Source: Cricetomys ansorgei (lineage: Eukaryota; Chordata; Mammalia; Rodentia; Nesomyidae). Taken from it: a stretch of DNA of 64,000 nt. The position numbers and the translations under genes were made by a program. The notes beneath the pieces are model-generated. The model made no database searches, was not told the DNA's origin, and saw nothing but the letters and a program-made list of their open reading frames with translations. The DNA is taken from positions 2,833,501 through 2,897,500 of the forward strand of contig JAMJFZ010000818.1 of assembly GCA_026225945.1 (NCBI GenBank). The letters run 5' to 3'. The number at the start of each line of letters is the position of its first letter. The first letter of the stretch is position 1. This document shows positions 10,366 through 21,969 of this stretch, piece by piece.

Positions 10366-11054
10366 CCAGGCTAATGAACTGAGTTTATCCACAGCAGTTT
10401 TGAAGAGGCACAGCAAACACACTCCCGGCCCAGAGTTGATTTATCTTGATGTTTGGTTGAATTCCTCACATTTTGGGTCTCTCTGGTAACCTTTTCACCC
10501 CCCTGTTCTTTTCCTGAGGTGGCTGGCCGGCTCTTACCATTCATCACGAATGCATCTCACTCCAGCCCGGGCTCCCCTGACAGAAAGAACAGCCGGTCTT
10601 CAAGAGGTCAAAGACATTTTTCTCTCTTCGTCTTTCTCAGTTTCCAGCATAGATTTGTCAGTCTAAGAAGGCATGAACTCTGGATTTGATGTACTTTAAT
10701 TGATTTCACCCTCGACAAGTCAGACTGTCCGTCAGCTCTTTGCCTGGGCTTCCCTGAACTTTCCTTAAGGCTAAGATTTTCATCTGTCTCTGAAACCAAG
10801 CTGTCACCAAGCAATTTATTCCCTTCACCAGCTCTCAGGGACCATCTTATTTTCCTTCCCATAACTCTCCTGGGGGAAAAGGGAGAGTGTGAGATAGAAC
10901 ATGGGAAAGAGTACGCATGGAGGGAGAGATGAGGAGACGGAGGGGAGGGCGGGGAGCATGGAAAAATTCTTGTCCTTATCCATTTGGGGGAAATCGTTCT
11001 GGTTTCTTGTTCAAATTGTTAACGGGGTGAAATCGGAGAGACACCCGGGCTGGT
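10366..11054. other. Single-copy DNA, purine-rich at right
   Basis: No repeat or gene recognised; 10870-11050 becomes G/A-rich and grades into the GGAT-like repeat. Confidence 0.4.
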
Positions 11055-11356
11055 AGAAGGGACGCATGGATGGGTGTGGGGGTGGTTGGGCGGAGACATG
11101 GAGGGATGAGCGGAAGGATGGATGGATTCACGAACGGAGGGAGGGATGGGTGGTACGTTGGATGGAGGAGGGGGGGAGCAAACGATAGATGTGCGGGTAG
11201 TTGGATGGATACTGGAATGGACGAATGGGAGAATAGATAAGCAGATGTGTGAAGGGTGGAGGGTGGAGGACCGGATGCGTGGAGAGAGGGAGGAGTGAAA
11301 GGGGCGTGGAGGATAGATGAACAGACATATAGAAAGATGGAGGAATGAGTGGGTAA

Positions 11357-11358
<2 letters not shown>
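11055..11358. repeat. Degenerate GGAT/GATG tetranucleotide repeat
   Basis: Imperfect (GGAT)n with many substitutions, read best on this strand; 'ggatgga' recurs through 11117-11216. The antisense Ser/Pro/His-rich frames come from this repeat. Confidence 0.85.

Positions 11359-11393
<35 letters not shown>
11359..11393. repeat. (TG)n microsatellite
   Basis: Seventeen uninterrupted TG units directly after the GGAT repeat. Confidence 0.98.
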
Positions 11394-11395
<2 letters not shown>

Positions 11396-12087
11396 CAATC
11401 CGTTGATGGGTGGATTTTTAAGTAATTAAAAGAATCCCAGGCACTCTCGTTACTAATTAGATTAGATTTGCAGCACCCCACGTCCAGTTTGAGAATTCAC
11501 ATTATGAACATTTGGATACAAAAGAAGAGAATTCCAGAAAAGCCCAATAAATACTGTTAAGTGAATTGATTTATGACAGCCGAAGAGTTTTTTGGAAACA
11601 AAGGTCTGCGTGTTTCAAGGTCAAAGCACACGGTGTGGACACCTGAGTCGCTTCTGTCTTTTCTTTGCCCACATGAAAAGCAGTGTCCGGCAGCCCCAGC
11701 TCAGCCTTCAACCTGATTCCCGAGATACTGAGACAGACACACCGTCGTCTTTGACACGGCTCTTTGCTGGATGGTGTCTGTTGGTGGCTCTGACGAACCA
11801 GTCAATGCTGAGGGCCTCATGGTTTGTGACCTGAGCTACGTAAACGGCTCAATATGGTCTTTCCACAGTGAAGTCTGCTATGAAGCCTTAACTTGTTTCA
11901 CAGTGGAGATGATGTCCAACACCTTGTTCCTTGAGCAATCAAGACAGCCTCGAACCCGGTGCTGTCCGTGGTTCTCAAAGAACTCTAGTGTGGTGTGGAT
12001 GTTTCACACAAAGAACTCAAGGCATTGAGCAAACTGTACAAAACACCAACGGCCCATATCACCAAAGAAAGAGCTCACTCTCAAAAA
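11394..12087. other. Single-copy DNA
   Basis: No repeat or gene signal recognised. Confidence 0.4.
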
Positions 12088-12191
12088 TGGAGATGTAACC
12101 TGAGGGTAAAAAATTCACTGACCACATGCAAGGTCCTGCATGTCATTCCCAACACAAACACACCACACACACACACACACACACACACACC
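12088..12191 (+). mobile_element. ID-like fragment with CA tail
   Basis: 'accacatgcaaggtcctgc' and 'cattcccaacac' resemble the second half of ID, followed by a (CA) run to 12191. Confidence 0.55.
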
Positions 12192-13213
12192 TTGAAGGAC
12201 ACCCAGGGGACAGTTGTTGCTTGCACAAAGGTCTAAAGCTATGCTCTAGGATTGGCTGCCAAAAGTTCCACGGAGGATGATGGGTCTGGGCTTGAAGACA
12301 GCCTCCTCGAAGGGAGAGGTGGGACCTGATACAGTCATAAGTTGAAGCGCTATTGTCATTGCTGTGCTGAAGCTTGGCTTTTGTCTCCTCTGTCAAACCA
12401 CACTTCAGATGTCTGTTGCAACGATGAGTGAAATAATCGGAGCCAGAATAGCTACTGGATGCGACTGAATGGTTGACAGTTCTGACTGACACGCTGAAGC
12501 TTGTGGCCACAGGAGACTGACTCCATCCTCATGCGCCCCTTTATGTGACCAGCAGACGCAGACGTGGCGCTAGAAGCACCTTCCGCAGCATCCCCAGGTA
12601 GACTGAGGTTCACAGAAAGCGACTCAGAACCGTGTCCCCTTCTGAAACATCTGCTTCCCGCTACAACAACAAAGACGTCATTTCCACACCGAGAGTTATT
12701 ACCTGTCTAGACGCTTTGCGAAGGAGAGCTTAATTTATCCACAGTGCTATCTCTTGATCCGTTCGCTCCGTTCAGAAATATCCGCTGAAGATTTACTTCT
12801 TACCCTAGCCTTGTCACGCAGCTTGCAATGAGCCAAACATTTGTACGGTGCCATTCCTTGACAAATATGTACCGGATGAAACGCTGAGTGCAGCTTAGGG
12901 CTGGCCAGAGGGCTCGGTGGGTAAGGTCAATCACTGCCGTGCCTGGCTACTTGTGTTGTGAGAGATTTTGTCTGGAGACAGAGGGTGATATGCAATGTCT
13001 ACCCACTCCTGGCACGGTCCTAATGACAAAGCAAGTTCAGTCCCGTGTTGTTCACCCTGGGGAATCAATGAGTTGACCAGGTTTTCTTACGGATCATGGG
13101 TGACCCCAAGGCAGCCACACTGAAGGTGTGACCCAGCAAGGATGATGGCTTCCCCATGGCCATGTAGATGGGGCCCCCTTCCCCTAGGCTTTCCCATCCT
13201 AGATCCCCTAACC
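12192..13213. other. Single-copy DNA with a possible SINE head
   Basis: At 12897-12945 'agggctggccagagggctc' and 'ggtgggtaaggtcaatcac' resemble a B2/B3 head, but no body follows. The rest is unrecognised. Confidence 0.4.
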
Positions 13214-13438
13214 CAGCGGCTCTCAACCTTCCTGACGCCGCGACCCTTCAATACAGCTCCTCGTGTCGTGCTGACCCCCAACCCCACAATTATTTTGGTT
13301 GCTACTTCATAACTGTAATTTTGCTAATGTTATGAACAGTGGCGTAAGTATCTGATACGCAGAAGGTCTTAGGTGACCCCAGGGAAAGGGTCATTCAACT
13401 CCCCAAAGGGGTTACAACCCACAGGCTGAGAGCCATTG
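13214..13438 (-). mobile_element. URR1 DNA element, copy 3, with target duplication
   Basis: Complete 225-bp antisense copy from 'cagcggctctcaacctt' to 'gctgagagccattg'. Its flanks are an 8-bp target duplication with one mismatch: ccctaacc (13206-13213) and ctctaacc (13439-13446), as expected for a hAT element. Confidence 0.95.
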
Positions 13439-13659
13439 CTCTAACCTCTCCCTAGGACATGGAGATCACACGCAGCCACAATAGAACTGCATACAGTTGG
13501 CTGGGAAGAGTAGCTGGTGAGTGTTGGGGGAGGGGTTCCCATTACCCACCCAGTCCTCTTCTTTTACAAGGGCATGCCAACAGCTCACAAGCCCAGCTGC
13601 GATCTTTTGCAGGCAGACACAGCTGAGGGTCTGCAAACAGTTGTATACAGCAGGCTGAG

Positions 13660-13760
13660 TGTGGTTCTTACATGGTGGAAGAAGGGAACCAACTTTCGCA
13701 AGTTGTTCTCTGACTTCCGCATGCATTACATACACACAGACACACGGGGTGCAAGGAGAT

Positions 13761-13809
<49 letters not shown>
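13660..13809 (+). mobile_element. B3A-like SINE 3' fragment with (GATA)n tail
   Basis: 'acatggtggaagaaggg', 'aaccaactttcgcaagttg' and 'tctctgacttccgcatgc' are followed by CA-rich DNA and a (GATA) run at 13761-13809. The head is missing. Confidence 0.7.
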
Positions 13810-13931
13810 TGTTTTTTAAAAACATATATTAAATGTTGTAGCTTAAGGTGTTCTTCCAGCTTATTTCCTTTCATTGGACTCAACTGAACTGAGCATATCT
13901 ACCATTTCTTGGCATAGATCTTACCAACTGT

Positions 13932-14312
13932 CCTGAACAGTTAGTTTCAGGTCCATTTGACAACAGCTAGAGTCATCTGAGAGGAGAGATCCTCAATTAA
14001 GAAAAATGCTTCCGTAATTTCAGGCTGTAGGCAAGTCTGTGAGGCATTTTCTTCATTAGTGATGGATGTTGGAGTGACCAGCCCATTGTAGGCGGGGCCA
14101 TCCCTGGGCAGGTGGGCAGGCTGAGCGAGCCAGTAGATAGCACCCTTCCATGGCTTCATTATCAGCTCCTGCCTCCAGGTTCCCGCCCTGTTTGAGTTCC
14201 TGTCCTGACCTCCCTCAGGGATGGACTACGATGTGTAAGCGTAAGCCAAATAAACCTGTTCCTCCCAAGTTGCTTTTGGTCACGGACTTTCAACACAATA
14301 GAAACCCTAAGA
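13932..14312 (+). mobile_element. Rodent LTR-like element, near full length
   Basis: Begins near 'caggtccatttgacaacagc', 'agagtcatctgagaggag', continues 'aggctgtaggcaagtctg', 'ctcctgcctccaggttcc', then a poly(A) signal context 'gccaaataaacctgttcc' and 'aatagaaaccctaag'. A very common rodent MaLR/ERVL-like repeat; non-coding. Confidence 0.8.
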
Positions 14313-15659
14313 CCACACCTTTAAGTCCATTTTTCTTCTCCTTTTGTCTATTCTTGAATTACCCTTACAGGACCTGGGTCTCGAATGAGACTATGGGAGT
14401 TTCACAATTAGAAAGGACATAAAACTGAATTTGTGTTTCCAAACCTGAGCCACAAACACAGAGTGTACATGGTGGACACGTCCCTCAAAAGCCTGCCCGG
14501 ATGCTGACAGGGTTCGCTGGCTCCACACCAGCTTCCCTTCCTCTCTGTTCTGTTTTAATCCTCTGGTGTCGGTAGCAAGAGAGAAGCCACAGCGGATAAT
14601 ACAGGCAGCAACATTCTAACTTGGGTCTTGAAAGGGAGACTGTGGGGCTGGGTTATAAAGTCCCCCCCAAACCTTCCTTTAGTGACTTGTTTCCGGAGCC
14701 TTCGATTCAGGGATTAAACCACTCAGCATATTTGTTTTGGTTTCAGAAAGCAATCCTTCTTTTCAGGGGCACAAAAGCTTAACATCACTGTCCTGAATGG
14801 CCCTGGCTAATTGACGTGTCTCAAAGTCCGTTTGTCCATCCGCCCCGCCACTCCACTTCTCCGCCTTTGCTTAAATGAGGGCTCCTCTTAACTCATGAGT
14901 TCTGCGCACTTTTTTCTTTTTCTTTCTTTCTTTTTTTTTTTTTTTTTTTTTGTAACGAAATGGTTTTGTTTTTGGTGGAAGGGTCTGGCAGAACCTTTCC
15001 AACTGCTTTCTTGTTTGTAAAAGCGGAAATAGCCCCACGTTCTCCACTTGAGTCAAGTGGACTTCAGCAGATCCCCAGTTTGCTGACACACAGCCGGGCG
15101 CCCAGGGCAGTGGACCCTAAAGCCTGCTGAGTCTGCCAGACGCTGGCACGTGGTCACAGTGCGGGAACTGGTGGCAATTTTTAACGTGTCTTGATTCTGG
15201 CCCGCCTAGATACTTTTAAGGACAGATTTATGTTGCATTTTAAAATCCCATTATGCTACCTCATGGGCTCCTTGTCAATCCAAATGATATTAATCAATTT
15301 CAGTCTTCCAAAACTCACATTTATAATTGTGCTATGTAGTCAAAATTATTTGTGTAGGTACTGTGTCTGGACATCCAGGAAGTTGTAAATCGGAATTATT
15401 TATATGGGCTAAAAGAGTTTGATTTTTTTTTTTTTAAATACCAGAATTGTACGATTTCATGCTGCCATTTTTTTTTTTTTTAATCTACGTATTCCTATAA
15501 GCCCTTGCTCAGGACTAATTTTTTTTTTTTCTCCATAGAAATACCTTCCAGGTTATTAAAATTAGTGTAGTATTACAGACTACTTGAAATAAATAATACA
15601 CCTTCCGTGGTGTGTTCATAAACAGCAGTGTTTGTTCATCATAAAAAACGTAAGTGTTA
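14313..15659. other. Single-copy DNA with T-rich tracts
   Basis: Pyrimidine/T tract at 14909-14951, and T runs at 15422-15436, 15467-15481 and 15520-15531. 15190-15420 is AT-rich and repeat-free with several ATTA cores ('gatattaatcaatttcag'). No gene. Confidence 0.45.
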
Positions 15660-15672
15660 AAAAGACAAAAAT

Positions 15673-15828
15673 GAGCCAGGCAGGGGTGGCGCACGCGTTT
15701 AGTCCCAGCTCTTGGGAGGCAGAGACAGGCAGATCTTGTGAGTTCGAGGCCAGCCTGGTCTACAGAGTGAGTTCCAGGACAGCCAGAGCTACAACAGAGA
15801 AACCCCGTCTCAAAAAACAAACAAACAA
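15673..15828 (+). mobile_element. B1 SINE, with target duplication
   Basis: Well-preserved 7SL-derived B1 from 'gagccaggcaggggtggc' to 'gtctcaaaaaacaaac'. Flanked by 13-bp direct repeats with one mismatch, aaaagacaaaaat (15660-15672) and aaaagataaaaat (15829-15841). One of the younger insertions here. Confidence 0.96.
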
Positions 15829-15894
15829 AAAAGATAAAAATAAAGCCAACCCAATCCTGTCCCTCACATGTCCGACGCTATTTTTGTCTATGTC

Positions 15895-16078
15895 TTTTAA
15901 TAAGCTTTGTTTTTGTTTATATTTATACGCCATCTGCACTTGTGTGCAGGTGCCCACAGTGTTCAGAAGAAGGCTTTGGGTCTCCCGGAACAGAAGCCAG
16001 GGATGGCTGTGAGCAACCATGTAGGTGCTAGGATCTGAACCCGGGTCCTCTGCAACATACATTACATGTTGGGAAAAG
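15895..16078 (-). mobile_element. B3 (B2-family) SINE
   Basis: Antisense: 'gtgcaggtgcccacagtgtt', 'ggctgtgagcaaccatgtag', 'gatctgaacccgggtcctct'. The head is degraded at the right. Confidence 0.85.
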
Positions 16079-16157
16079 CTGTCAACCATGCCCCATCGTC
16101 ACCTTCCTCTGCATTCTTTGTATCTCACTGTCATCTACATTCTACCACTTTGATGGG

Positions 16158-16300
16158 TGAACCAGGCGTAGTGGGCATCTCTGATCCCAGCTCTGAAGAG
16201 GTCGAGTCAGGAGGGTCAGAAGTTCAAGGTCATCCTCAGCTACATAGTGAGTTCAGGACCAGTCTGAGATACGTAAGACTCTGTAAAAAAAAAAAGACAA
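16158..16300 (+). mobile_element. B1-like SINE (B1F/B4 body)
   Basis: 'gaaccaggcgtagtgggc', 'aggagggtcagaagttcaag', 'gtcatcctcagctacatag' and an A tail at 16284-16296. Confidence 0.8.
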
Positions 16301-17690
16301 AAGCAAACGACATAATGGGTGTCTTATGTCTCCTCTTTGCTCCATGCTATTCCCAGACATGCTTGGCTGGCGGCTAGTAGGAGCTGCCACCCAGGCAATC
16401 ACTCACTCCATCAGCTGCTGACCTGGAACACATCACAGTGGCCAGACACAAGGTGACAGACAGCATGCAAGCAGGTGGTCGGATTGAACCCTGAGAAGTA
16501 GAAGAAAAAAAAAAAATTCTTTTCTTGTCTCACCCACGTGAGAAAACACTGATGCTTTCTCAAAAGCATCCTGTGAGCAGACTAATCTTTGAATCCACGT
16601 TCTCTAAACTGCCTTGAATATGATGCTGGGTGACTAATCCAGGAGCTGCAGAAAGAACTGCGAGGCCAGGTGTAGGCATGGGTTTAGAAAGGGGTGGGGG
16701 AATCAAAACCGACACCTGGGAGCAGCCAATCACATTCCCTAGTCAACAGCCAGCGCATGTGTGCGTGGAGGAGGGCTGGGTGCCTCTGCTTTGATTCTTG
16801 CTTAACGCCTATTGGCCACAGGTTGGGCAATTTCGTTTCATTGACCAAATGGTACCCGTCACCCCAACATGAGAAGTTTTTGCACCTGCCTTGAAAGACC
16901 CGAAGCTGGCAGCCTCCCTCGCAGTCTTTGAAAAGCTCCTGGATCCGTTTTAATTCTTAAAGCCCTAGCCTTTGTGAGTTCAGATCCCGTAACATTTGGT
17001 GGGACGCTGGGTGTACGCTTTACCCTCACAGCTGCAACTCGCCACAGACACTCCTCTGAGGAAATGCAAGGAATTTTACAAAAGGGTCACCCTGACCTCG
17101 CACTGTCTGTGAACTCTAGTCCCCCCTGCTCTCAGCAGTTCACAGGAGATCTCATTTCCCCCCCCCACCCCCTAACTCAAACTTTGTCAGGGTACAAGGA
17201 CAACTGTCTGCCTCCTTACACTCTGAGAGCCCCTGCTGTAGATTAGACAATGAATGAGAACCAAACCAAACAGAACAACAACTTATGCCCGTGGCAGACA
17301 TCAATAATCGATCACAGAACGTTCATCCCACGCCTGGATCCAGCCTCTGCATTTGCAAGTGTTCAAGGCAAGCATCATTCATTCATCTCAGTGGGCTGCT
17401 GTGACCTATTGTCATTCTGATCCAGAGAAATCTTTACAGAAAAAAATAACTTTAAAGCCAGAGAGGGAAAATGGCCTCCTGGTACCCAAACAGTATGTGT
17501 GAGTCAGGGCTGAGGGTATATAGTTCAAGCGTCTCTAATTCCCAGACCTGTTCTCTTCGAGGCCAAGTGTTTATTGCATCCCCTTGAAGTCTCTGAAGAC
17601 TCACTCCAGCTCTCCAGACTGAGCACACCTAAATAAATGACTCCTAGACATGCCAGTGACTAACTTGCCCTCCCCACACACTGTGAGAGA
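16301..17690. other. Single-copy DNA, no gene seen
   Basis: About 1.4 kb with only an A run at 16504 and a C run at 17159. Open frames at 16694 and 16974 have no supporting evidence. Confidence 0.5.
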
Positions 17691-17691
17691 G

Positions 17692-17800
17692 AGTGTATTA
17701 GTCAGCTATTATCAGAATAACGTTGCCTGTAACAAACCGTTCTACAAGCCAGTGGCTAATACCAATGGGCACAAGTCTGTAATGACCTTGACTAGCCGAG
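17692..17800 (+). mobile_element. Possible ancient interspersed repeat
   Basis: 'gtattagtcagctattatc', 'cctgtaacaaaccgttc' and 'agccagtggctaatacc' resemble an old mammalian repeat reading 'gctgtgtaacaaac...agtggcttaaa'. A related segment may lie at 43965. Family not identified. Confidence 0.35.
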
Positions 17801-17861
17801 TGGAGCTCTGCTCGGCAGCCTGTATGTTTACTTTCATCCTGGATGAAAGGAGAATGATTCA

Positions 17862-18130
17862 GCTGCAGAGATGGCTCAGTTGGTGAAGCGCTTGTTGCGC
17901 AAGCGTGAAGACCTGAGTTTGACACCCCTCCTCTCCAGAACCTGCACTAAAAACAAAAAAAGAAAAGGCTGGTCATAGAGGTGCACACTCGTCATCCCTG
18001 CCCCGGGAGGTGGAGCAGGTGCGTCCCTGGTGCTTATGCCCAGACTGCTGGAGAAGGAAAAAAGTCAAGGTTATCCTCTGGCCTCCACATGTGTGCCTCT
18101 GCACAAACTGGAGCCCACTGGAGTGCGTGC
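17862..18130 (+). mobile_element. B4-type SINE seeding the CA array
   Basis: Head 'gcagagatggctcagttgg', 'aagcgcttgttgcgcaagcg'; A-rich interruption near 17950; body 'ccccgggaggtggagcagg'; 3' part 'ctctggcctccacatgtgtg' leading into the array. Confidence 0.8.
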
Positions 18131-18534
18131 GCACACACACACAGACACACACACACACAGACACACACACAGACACACACACACACAGACACACACACAC
18201 ACACACAGACACACACACACACACAGACACACACACACAGACACACACACACACACACAGGCACACACACACACACAGACACAGGCACACACACACACAG
18301 ATACACACACAGACAGACACACAGACACACACAGAGACACAGGCACACACACAGACACAGTCACAGACACACAGACACACACACACACAGACACAGGCAC
18401 ACACACACAGACACACACACACAGGCACACAGGCACACACACAGACACAGATACACACACACACACAGACACGCACACACACAGACACACACAGAGACAC
18501 AGGCACACACACACAGACACACACAGACACACAG

Positions 18535-18567
<33 letters not shown>

Positions 18568-18922
18568 CACACACACAGACACACACAGAGACACAGGCAC
18601 ACACACACAGACACACACAGACACACAGACACGCACACACACAGACACAGGCACACACACACAGATACACACACAGACAGACAGACACACACACACACAG
18701 GCACACACAGACACACACAGACAGACAGACACAAACACACACACAGGAACACACACATACACACACACAGGCACACACAGATACACACACAGACACACAC
18801 ACACACACAGACACACACACACACAGGCACACACAGATACACACACAGACACACACACACACACAGACACACACACACACAGGCACACACACAGGCACAC
18901 ACACACACACACACACACACAC
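18131..18922. repeat. CA-rich array (CACACAGACACA type) with tandem duplications
   Basis: Nearly 800 bp of CA dinucleotides with regular AGA, AGG and ATA variants. Nested duplications are visible: a 72-bp identical segment at 18467 and 18561 (94-bp spacing), and two perfect 56-bp units at 18770-18825 and 18826-18881. Long Thr/His and Cys/Val frames come from the period. Confidence 0.98.
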
Positions 18923-19604
18923 GGGAGGGGGAAAGTAGCTTTCCAAGTCACTCCTTTTTCATTGTAGCTCAAAGAGAGCTCAAAACCAAATATACTCAAA
19001 AGCAACTGCTCAGATCGCATCTCCTCCTCGTATCACGTGGACCAACACAAGGTTCACCCAAGCTCAAACGCAGTGCTGTGAGGCGAATACTCTTTGCCCA
19101 CAGTAGATGAGAAGAGTCGCCGTGAATATTTTCTCACACAATAACAGAAACTGCAAAAAAAAAAAAAAAGAGTCTTAAAGTTAACAATAACATCTTAATA
19201 AGAGTTAGGGTAAACCAAAGAAAGATACTGTGACCGGCCACGCTGGTGAGCTCTGGAGCACCCAGCTGAAGCCCAGAGACCGTGACATGGAGTGTTGGGT
19301 TAACATTATCTGATGCTTTTGCTTCAGGGCAGGTCTGCATGGAAGTTCTCCGAAGGCAGACCATGAGTATTTTAATGCTTAGACTATGGACTCTGGAAGA
19401 GGTTTCTTTTGCTATTTCTTTACACCCTTTGACCCTGCCCTAGTGTTCTGAAAATGTACAGTGCTCTCAGAAGGAAATGAGTAAATATAAACCCTTGGTG
19501 GTGGGTGGTCAGACAGCGTCAGAGAGCAGAGAACGGATACCCGTGGTGTCTGACACAACTACAGTGCGAGGCCTGAGGGGGTGGAGGGTTGGGATATAGA
19601 CAGA
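18923..19604. other. Single-copy DNA
   Basis: Contains an A15 run at 19154. No repeat or gene recognised. Confidence 0.4.
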
Positions 19605-19770
19605 ATACAATGGACAGATGCATGGCCACAGTTTGCATGTGGACATCAGAGGACAACTCTGCAGGGTCACTTCTCTCCTCTGGTCTTTACACAGGTTCTG
19701 AGGAGCAAACCCAGGTTCCCTGGCTTGTACCCCTGGGCAGCAGAACTTTTACCTATTGAGCCCATTTTTT
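19605..19770 (-). mobile_element. B3A-like SINE
   Basis: Antisense: 'gtttgcatgtggacatcag', 'aggacaactctgcagggtc', 'tcctctggtctttacac', 'gcaaacccaggttccctggc', ending 'tacctattgagccca'. Confidence 0.7.
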
Positions 19771-19799
19771 ATTTTTAATATAGTTTTTAACCTCATCTT

Positions 19800-19934
19800 T
19801 TAAGAGAATGTCTCCCCCATGAACTTAGAACTCACTGATTCAGTTAGGTGAGCTAACCAGTGGGTCCTAGGTATTTTCCTTTTGCCAACTACCCAGCTCT
19901 AGCTTTGCAGGTATATAGCACCATGCCCAATTTT
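19800..19934 (-). mobile_element. B4-type SINE, left half (split by B1)
   Basis: Antisense body 'gaactcactgattcagttag', 'tttgcaggtatatagcacc', 'atgcccaatttt'. The host element continues beyond the B1. Confidence 0.65.
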
Positions 19935-19952
19935 GATTGATTGATTGATTGA

Positions 19953-20094
19953 TTTTTTCTAGACAGGGTTTCTCTGTTTAACTCTGGAACTCACTCTGTA
20001 GACCGGGCTGGCTTCAAACTCACAGAGATCCCACCTGCCTCTGCCTCTGCCTCCCAAGTGCTGGGATTAAAGGTGTCTACCACCACCACCAGGC
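19953..20094 (-). mobile_element. B1 SINE nested in a B4-type SINE
   Basis: Antisense B1: 'agacagggtttctctgttta', 'actcactctgtagaccgggc', 'aagtgctgggattaaaggtg'. A (GATT) run at 19935-19954 lies at its tail side. Confidence 0.95.
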
Positions 20095-20165
20095 TTGTTT
20101 TATTTTATATTTACACATGAGTTCTGGGGCTCGAACTCAGATCCTGACACTTGTGAGTCCATGGT
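20095..20165 (-). mobile_element. B4-type SINE, right half (split by B1)
   Basis: 'gagttctggggctcgaactc' and 'agatcctgacacttgtgag' are the antisense head expected next after 19934. Confidence 0.55.
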
Positions 20166-20960
20166 GAGTCTAAATCCTGTGGAATTGACAATCACGTTGA
20201 TGCCACATGTCTTCTAAAAGCCCCTGGCTTTGAGTCCGAGTTCTATCACTTTCCTTGTGTGACTTTGAGAAGACTGGGGCTTTCTGCTGAGTTTCAATTC
20301 TTCTATCCAGAAGACTGTCAATCGCCAGCTTGGAGAGGCCCACACATCAGTAATGGCCCTGCAATTGTTTTGTTTGGCTTCCCTAGCGTTCTACCTTTAC
20401 TAGAGCCAGCATTAAAACTGAGGATATAACACATAGAAATTGAACTCTCTAACTCTGGAAGATTTATCAAAGTTGATTCAGCTGTCCAAGATGGCGACAG
20501 TGGGCACAGGTGGGCTGTGGCCCCTCACAGGGGACACATTGCCCTTTGCTGTCTGGTGTGCTATCATCTCCCTCCACTGCTGGTTCCCAAACACTTCAGG
20601 TTCCCTCTTGCACGGAGCAGGGTTCCTTCATCTCCACTCCCCATTACTTACTGTCAGTGCGTGAGCTGGAGCTTCTGGGACCAAACAGCAGAAGAGTCTA
20701 ACTCCGGGTTTGTTTGTGTCTTTCTTTGGTGCTTCAGTCTCTCAAGTTGAGAACCTTTTTCATCCAGGTGTCTTTAAGTTTAAGCCATTATATTTGGAGA
20801 CACCAATCCGTTTGAAATCCGAATGGTTTCCGTGATGCTTTGGCCAAGGTAAAGATTCATTTGAGTGTAGTCAGGAACATACAAACAAGCACGTACACAT
20901 AAAATATCGCAGGGTGCTTCATCTGCAAGGTCCATTCCTAGAGTAAAAAGTGTAATTTGA
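20166..20960. other. Single-copy DNA
   Basis: No named repeat or coding evidence. Confidence 0.45.
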
Positions 20961-20962
20961 AC

Positions 20963-21082
20963 ATACACTTATAATTCTGACACTTGGGAGGTGGAGGCAG
21001 GAGAATCAGAAGTTCAAGGTTATCTCGGGCTCCATAGTGAGTTTAAGACAACCTGGGCCACGTAAGACTATCTATGTAAAGA
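20963..21082 (+). mobile_element. B1-like SINE, truncated
   Basis: 'gacacttgggaggtggaggc', 'aggagaatcagaagttcaag', 'acctgggccacgtaagac'. The first ~20 bases are missing. Confidence 0.75.
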
Positions 21083-21864
21083 AGCGTGCTGTCTCTTCTT
21101 CTGTTTACAGCAGATCCTAAATTTCCATCAGAAAGTCTAGCTATCATCCTGTATAGGCAACTCTGAGGTCTGCCCAGGACTCCAGAGAAGCAGCCTCCAG
21201 CCAGAGGTCACCATCTGGACCCGGTTCCAGCTTCCTTCCCCATTCACTCTTTCAAAGAACAGAAAGGAAAATCAAGCCAGCTCTAGCCAAGTGACCCGTG
21301 CTGAGCAGAGCACGCCAGGGCCAGCAGGGCCCTGACCCTCCTATGGAGGTAACAAATTGGCTGCTATGTCTGCCCCTGGCTTGGGAGGGGGCCAGGAAGG
21401 GGGAAATGAAGAGGTAGAGGGCAGTGTGGGACAGAACTGGGGTCACGGGGTCGGCAGCCTGCGCTTCAGGCATCCACAAAGCAGCTCCATCCACCCCCTT
21501 CCCAGGAAATAGCCAGTGCTGTGGGGCATGGCGTGCAGAGGTCGGGGGAGGCCACGGCATGCACACACAAGCGTGTGTCTGTGTGCTCCACCGTGCGTGT
21601 CCCTCCCAGGCTCGGGGCAGGGAGAGGCAGTGAATTGAGTTATTTTACAAGATCTCCGAGGACCTCTGACCCCATCCTCAGTTTTTAAGCACATGAGATA
21701 CACTTTGATTTTTCTCTGTGGTGTGGTTTGGCTTTTAGGAGAAGAGTTTCTGATACTGTGCTCCTCCGCTCAGATCTCCTCTCTCGTACTTAAGACTGGG
21801 TGTCTTTGAAAGGAGACTCAACCTGTAGGTGCCTCCACGGTTTCTCATTTCAAAGAAAGGAAAG
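21083..21864. other. Single-copy DNA, GC-leaning
   Basis: Short GT/CA patch at 21560-21600. No promoter-like CpG density and no gene evidence. Confidence 0.4.
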
Positions 21865-21865
21865 C

Positions 21866-21969
21866 TAGGTGTGGTGGCATTCATTTGCCATGACAATGAT
21901 CGAGAAGCTAATGCAGGAGGATTGTGAGCTTGGGGCCAGCCTGTGCTACATAGTAAGACCGTTGCCTCA
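21866..21969 (+). mobile_element. B1-like SINE with purine tail
   Basis: 'gctaggtgtggtggcattc', 'agctaatgcaggaggattg', 'ggccagcctgtgctacatag'. Its A-rich tail appears to have become the purine repeat that follows. Confidence 0.7.

Noticed and set aside
17973..19110. Overlapping 300-codon frames rich in Thr/His or Cys/Val
   Set aside because: Products of the CA/GACA array; stops are absent because of the repeat composition.
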